Of a DNA stretch of 64,000 nucleotides, positions 60,682 through 64,000 are shown piece after piece (positions within the stretch are counted from its first letter, which is position 1; each line of letters starts with the position of its first letter). Made by a program: the position numbers and the translations under genes. The stretch covers positions 124,001-188,000 of the forward strand of contig NW_004085885.1 of assembly GCF_000220395.1 (NCBI RefSeq), in the 5' to 3' direction. Origin of the DNA: Ichthyophthirius multifiliis (taxonomy: Eukaryota; Ciliophora; Oligohymenophorea; Hymenostomatida). Under the pieces are notes generated by a model. It was not told where the DNA came from. It saw nothing but the letters and a program-made list of their open reading frames with translations, and made no database searches.

Positions 60682-62080
60682 TCAATTTTCATATTGAATA
60701 ATATTTTCTCCAACTAATTATTATTCCTAATCTACTACACTATTTTAACCTAATAAACAGTCTTTTAGTTCACTTTTTTATTTAATAAGACATTACTTGC
60801 CAACAACACAATTCTAAAGTACACATCTATTTTTTATATATTCAAAAAATAATAAATAATTACTATTTATTTACCCACTTTCAATAATTACACCATTCAT
60901 GATTACACAATTTGATATTTTTGTACCTTCTTATATTTTACAATTAAGTCCAATTATCGATTTTGTTATTTGAACTCTTTATCCAATGAAACTATTTTCT
61001 CCAATATTACCTGAATTAATCCTGTAATAATAAATAAAAAATATATATATAAATTAATAATTAAATAAAAAATTGCTTATACTTAATTGTTTTATCTTAT
61101 TCAAAAGATGTTTTAATATTTTTATTATTATTTAAAATATCAATATTATTAATTGAATCAAAATTCATTTAAAAATAATCTTTTAAGTTATTACATCTTC
61201 TTGCGTACAAATTTTTATTAATATAACCAACAATATTTATTTTATTATTTTCTATAATATTTTATTGATAAATTTCTTCATTTAAATGTTCATTTTCTTA
61301 TGACATTTTCTTTTTCTTTAAATTCAACATTTATAAGAGTATTTAATTGTATTAATTTTTAACTAAAAACGGAATAAAATCAGACTTAAATGAATTTATT
61401 GTATCTATTTATTTGTCTAATTTACATAAAAGAGTTAAGGCTTCTCTTTTACAAATATATATGTGTGCATCAAATAAATTAGTTTTTATTTTATTAGTTG
61501 GATTATTTGCTAAAATTGTTTTTTTTATTTTTAATCCGTTTTCTTTTATTTCTTCATGTGATTATACATACAATATTTTATTATTTGAATCATTAATTAT
61601 ATATATATCAAAATCATCCTTATAAAAAAAAAAAAAAATCATATAAAATTTATTTTTATTTAATATTTTTACACTTAAAGAACTTGGATTAATAATTTTT
61701 CCTGTTTCTTCTTGAACTTAGTCTTCTTTTAAAAGAAGTGTACAAAAAGAATCTTATAATATATGAAATTCGATGAATTCATCTAAATTGACATCACATA
61801 TTGTATCACTTGATATTAAAATAAAGTCTTTCTAAAATATATTAAATTATTTATTATTAATTATAATAAAATAATTTTTAATATTATTATTATACGTTTA
61901 TTTTATTTTAAATGAATTTTAATGCATCAGCAGTTTCTCTTTTATCTTCAGGTACATTTGCTATTTCGTATTTAACTTTTCCATTATAGGTTTCTTTTAA
62001 TTCTCTTTCTAATTTATTATGATACTTTGATGTTAATATTAATGCACCTTTATTAAATTATATAATATACATAAATAAAT

Positions 62081-62143
<63 letters not shown>

Positions 62144-62336
62144 ACTTAAGAATCCATATTTTTCTATGAAGTTTAATTAATATGATAATAAAGGCATATT
62201 ATTTACAGGAAGTATTGATTTTGGATATTTTTCACATAAAGGATATAATACATGTCCAAAGCTTTTATTTTTTTATATAATATATTTTATATATTTTTTA
62301 CCCTCCAGCTAAAATTACAATTTAAAAGTTATTCAT
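60682..62336 (-). CDS. Translation initiation factor eIF2B subunit gamma
   Basis: eIF2B is the guanine-nucleotide exchange factor of eIF2; the gamma subunit has a nucleotidyltransferase-like domain plus a left-handed beta-helix. MNNFQIVILAGGFGHVLYPL, KYPKSILPVNNMPLLSYQLN and FIEKYGFLS form the N-terminal signature. Then come ETADALKF, KDFILISSDTICDVNLDEF, and DAHIYICKREALTLLCKLD with FKSDFIPFLVKNQ, typical of eIF2B-gamma. The C-terminal hexapeptide helix is clear: NIGENSFIGQRVQITKSIIG, LNCKIQEGTKISNCVIMNGV, then GKQCLIKQKSELKDCLLGQN, ending GENIIQYEN. Introns include 62272-62301 (30 bp), one carrying a (TA)n run (about 62060-62150) and one near 61030-61085. GDP-mannose pyrophosphorylase is the main alternative but fits the middle region less well. 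Confidence 0.8.
62080..62141. repeat. TA microsatellite in an eIF2B-gamma intron
   Basis: TA runs interrupted once by AA, within the predicted intron between the KYGFL and GALILTSKY exons. Confidence 0.9.
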
Positions 62337-63464
62337 ATTTTTTATATAATTATTTATTTTAATTTTTTGTAATTTAATATCTTAAAAATACTTAATTTTA
62401 AAATAATAATATAATTTAGTTTATGTATAACTTTAATTTTTTTTTTTTTTATTTTTTATTATTTTTTTAATTAATTCTTTTTATTTATATATTTTATTTT
62501 TTAAATATAAAAATACATTATTAATTTAAAATACTTTTTTTTATTATTTATAAAATTCTTTATATATTAGATAAATAAAATATTTAATGTATTTTTAAGT
62601 AATATTTTTAGATTTTTTTATGTATTTTTATATATTTATAAATTTATGCAACAGATTATTGTTTATTTTTTAAATAAATTAAAACATTAATATATAATTT
62701 AAACTTAAAAAATTAAATTAATTTATTTTTACTACATTAATCGTTAATTCTAATATAATTATAATATTTTAAGTTGTATCAATTTATAGTTTATAAATTT
62801 TAAAATGATAAATAATGATAAAAAAAATTAGAATAATGGCTTCACTTCATAATATAATAAATAATATTTAAAAAATTATAAAATAAAATAATAAAAATAA
62901 ATAAAATATTTAAAATTTTTTATAATGGTTATTTTAATGAATATTCTATATTAATTTTTTTTTATTTTTAATATTTTATTAATTAAATTGATTTTAATTT
63001 AATATTTTATAATTTTTTTTTGGCTTATAAATTTGTTATTTTTTATTAATTTTCTTATTTTCGATAATATAGTTATATTAAATTTCTATTAAGAAATTTA
63101 AATTTTTAATAATTTTGCGTACAAATAAAAATAAAAAAAGCACGAAATTAATAAAATAACTAAAAAAAGAATATTCAAATTTCGAAATTTTTTATAAAAA
63201 AGTAATAATAAAATTTTTAAAAAAGCAATTAAAAATGAAAAATAAAATATATTTATTTTAATATTAAAATAATTGTATTAATACATCATTATTTATATAT
63301 ATTTTTATATGTATTTGTATATTTTGTTTTATGTTCTTTTAAGAAAATTATAAAAATTAAATTTAATAAATTAAATAATAAAATTAGCAATTTTTAAAAA
63401 AAGTGAAAATAAATAAATTTAAATTAAAAGAAAATATTTAAGTAAATATTTTTTTGCAAAAAAA
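62337..63464. other. Intergenic, divergent starts, A/T-rich
   Basis: Separates eIF2B-gamma (-) from the edge gene (+). No coding-quality frame; homopolymers and A/T words only. Confidence 0.45.
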
Positions 63465-64000
63465 ATGAATAATTAAAAAAAAATGTCTTTTAATCAATAA
63501 ATAAATGAAAATGATTTATAGGTAATTACATTATAAAACAGTGATTAAATTAAATTGAAAAATTGTAATTTTGAAAATAAATAGTTAAATAAATAAGAAA
63601 ATATCATAAATAATAAAGTAAATATAATTAAAATTATAACAAAATAAAAAAAATATGGATAATAAATAAATTCAAAAAAGGAAAAAAATAATAAAAATGA
63701 TTAAGAAGAAGTTAAATAAAATGATAATTTTGATGAATTTATATTATAAATAAACGATAAAAATAAAAATTTCGATATATAAAATAAGCTAAGCAATCAA
63801 AAAAAAGAAATTTAAGAAAAAAAGAGTAGAAACAATAATAATTAATTACAAAAATAAATAGTGTAAATAAAATCTTAGTTTAAATAAGTTAATAAATAAA
63901 ATGAGTATCAATAAAATAAAATAAATAATTATAATGAAAATAAAAAAGTAAATAACTAAACAGAAGAATAATAAAATGAGTAAATAATATAATAATAATA
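63465..64000 (+). CDS. Asn/Gln/Lys-rich protein, runs off the window
   Basis: Frame open from MNNQKKMSFNQQINENDLQV through the window end without TGA. Composition is dominated by Gln (mostly TAA/TAG), Asn, Lys and Glu (KNDQEEVKQNDNFDEFILQI, KKEIQEKKSRNNNNQLQK, NEYQQNKINNYNENKK). That is typical of the disordered N-termini of large ciliate proteins. A second Met at residue 7 is an alternative start. No domain is visible in the 178 codons present, so no function can be proposed. Confidence 0.6.

Noticed and set aside
1-64000. tRNA genes
   Set aside because: TTCGAA-like T-loop cores occur (for example near 355, 10505, 55130) but none has matching acceptor, D and anticodon arms.
1-64000. Bacterial, viral or mobile-element origin, CRISPR arrays
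   Set aside because: No evenly spaced repeats with unique spacers, no transposase or integrase motifs, no terminal repeats; spliceosomal introns and eukaryotic families throughout.

Overview
The window looks like macronuclear DNA of an oligohymenophorean ciliate, most likely Ichthyophthirius multifiliis or a close relative. Three things support this. Base composition is extremely A+T-rich, and long intergenic stretches are almost pure A/T. TAA and TAG occur freely inside conserved domains at glutamine positions, and the clearly recognised genes end only in TGA. Introns are very short (about 29-130 bp, one of 209 bp) and GT-AG. Under the standard code nearly every real gene is shattered, so the gene models below were read by hand with TAA/TAG = Gln. 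No tRNA, rRNA, CRISPR array, transposon or telomere repeat was seen.

Layout. 0-7 kb: a membrane-protein fragment, a HAMP-like transmembrane sensor, an Asn/Ser-rich fragment and a TPR-like protein with a (TA)n-filled intron. 7-10 kb: a small membrane protein and a protein with SILK and VxF motifs, a possible PP1 regulator. 11-13.6 kb: splicing factor SYF1/XAB2. 14.8-20.4 kb: a CNBD potassium channel flanked by two decayed kinase/EF-hand-like remnants. 21-23.2 kb: a CGR1-like ribosome-biogenesis protein and a multipass J-domain protein. 24-25.7 kb: a decayed fragment and an A/T desert. 25.7-33 kb: an uncharacterised conserved-looking gene, a TTLL tubulin-modifying enzyme and a coiled-coil protein. 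33-45 kb: a CK1-type pseudokinase, a NEK kinase, an outer-dynein-arm docking-type coiled-coil protein and a kinesin-3 with a C-terminal polyglutamine tract. 45-51 kb: two unknown proteins and a gene desert. 51-57.8 kb: ribosomal protein eL19, divergent from an FAD-type oxidoreductase, then an unknown gene, a small Tim chaperone and a short unknown gene. 58-62.3 kb: a coiled-coil protein with an N-terminal hexapeptide repeat, and eIF2B gamma. The right edge cuts an Asn/Gln/Lys-rich gene.

Genes lie on both strands, each with its own flanks, and there is no operon structure. Several (TTLL, NEK, docking protein, kinesin-3) plausibly serve cilia, and others (SYF1, CGR1, eL19, eIF2B) serve gene expression. 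Many otherwise good genes shift frame at A or T homopolymers. That is most simply explained by homopolymer sequencing errors, but decay or recoding cannot be excluded from sequence alone. Start codons and intron borders were inferred by eye. Where exon sums are divisible by three (K+ channel, CGR1, eL19, NEK and the genes at 45.5 and 47.7 kb) the models are strong.
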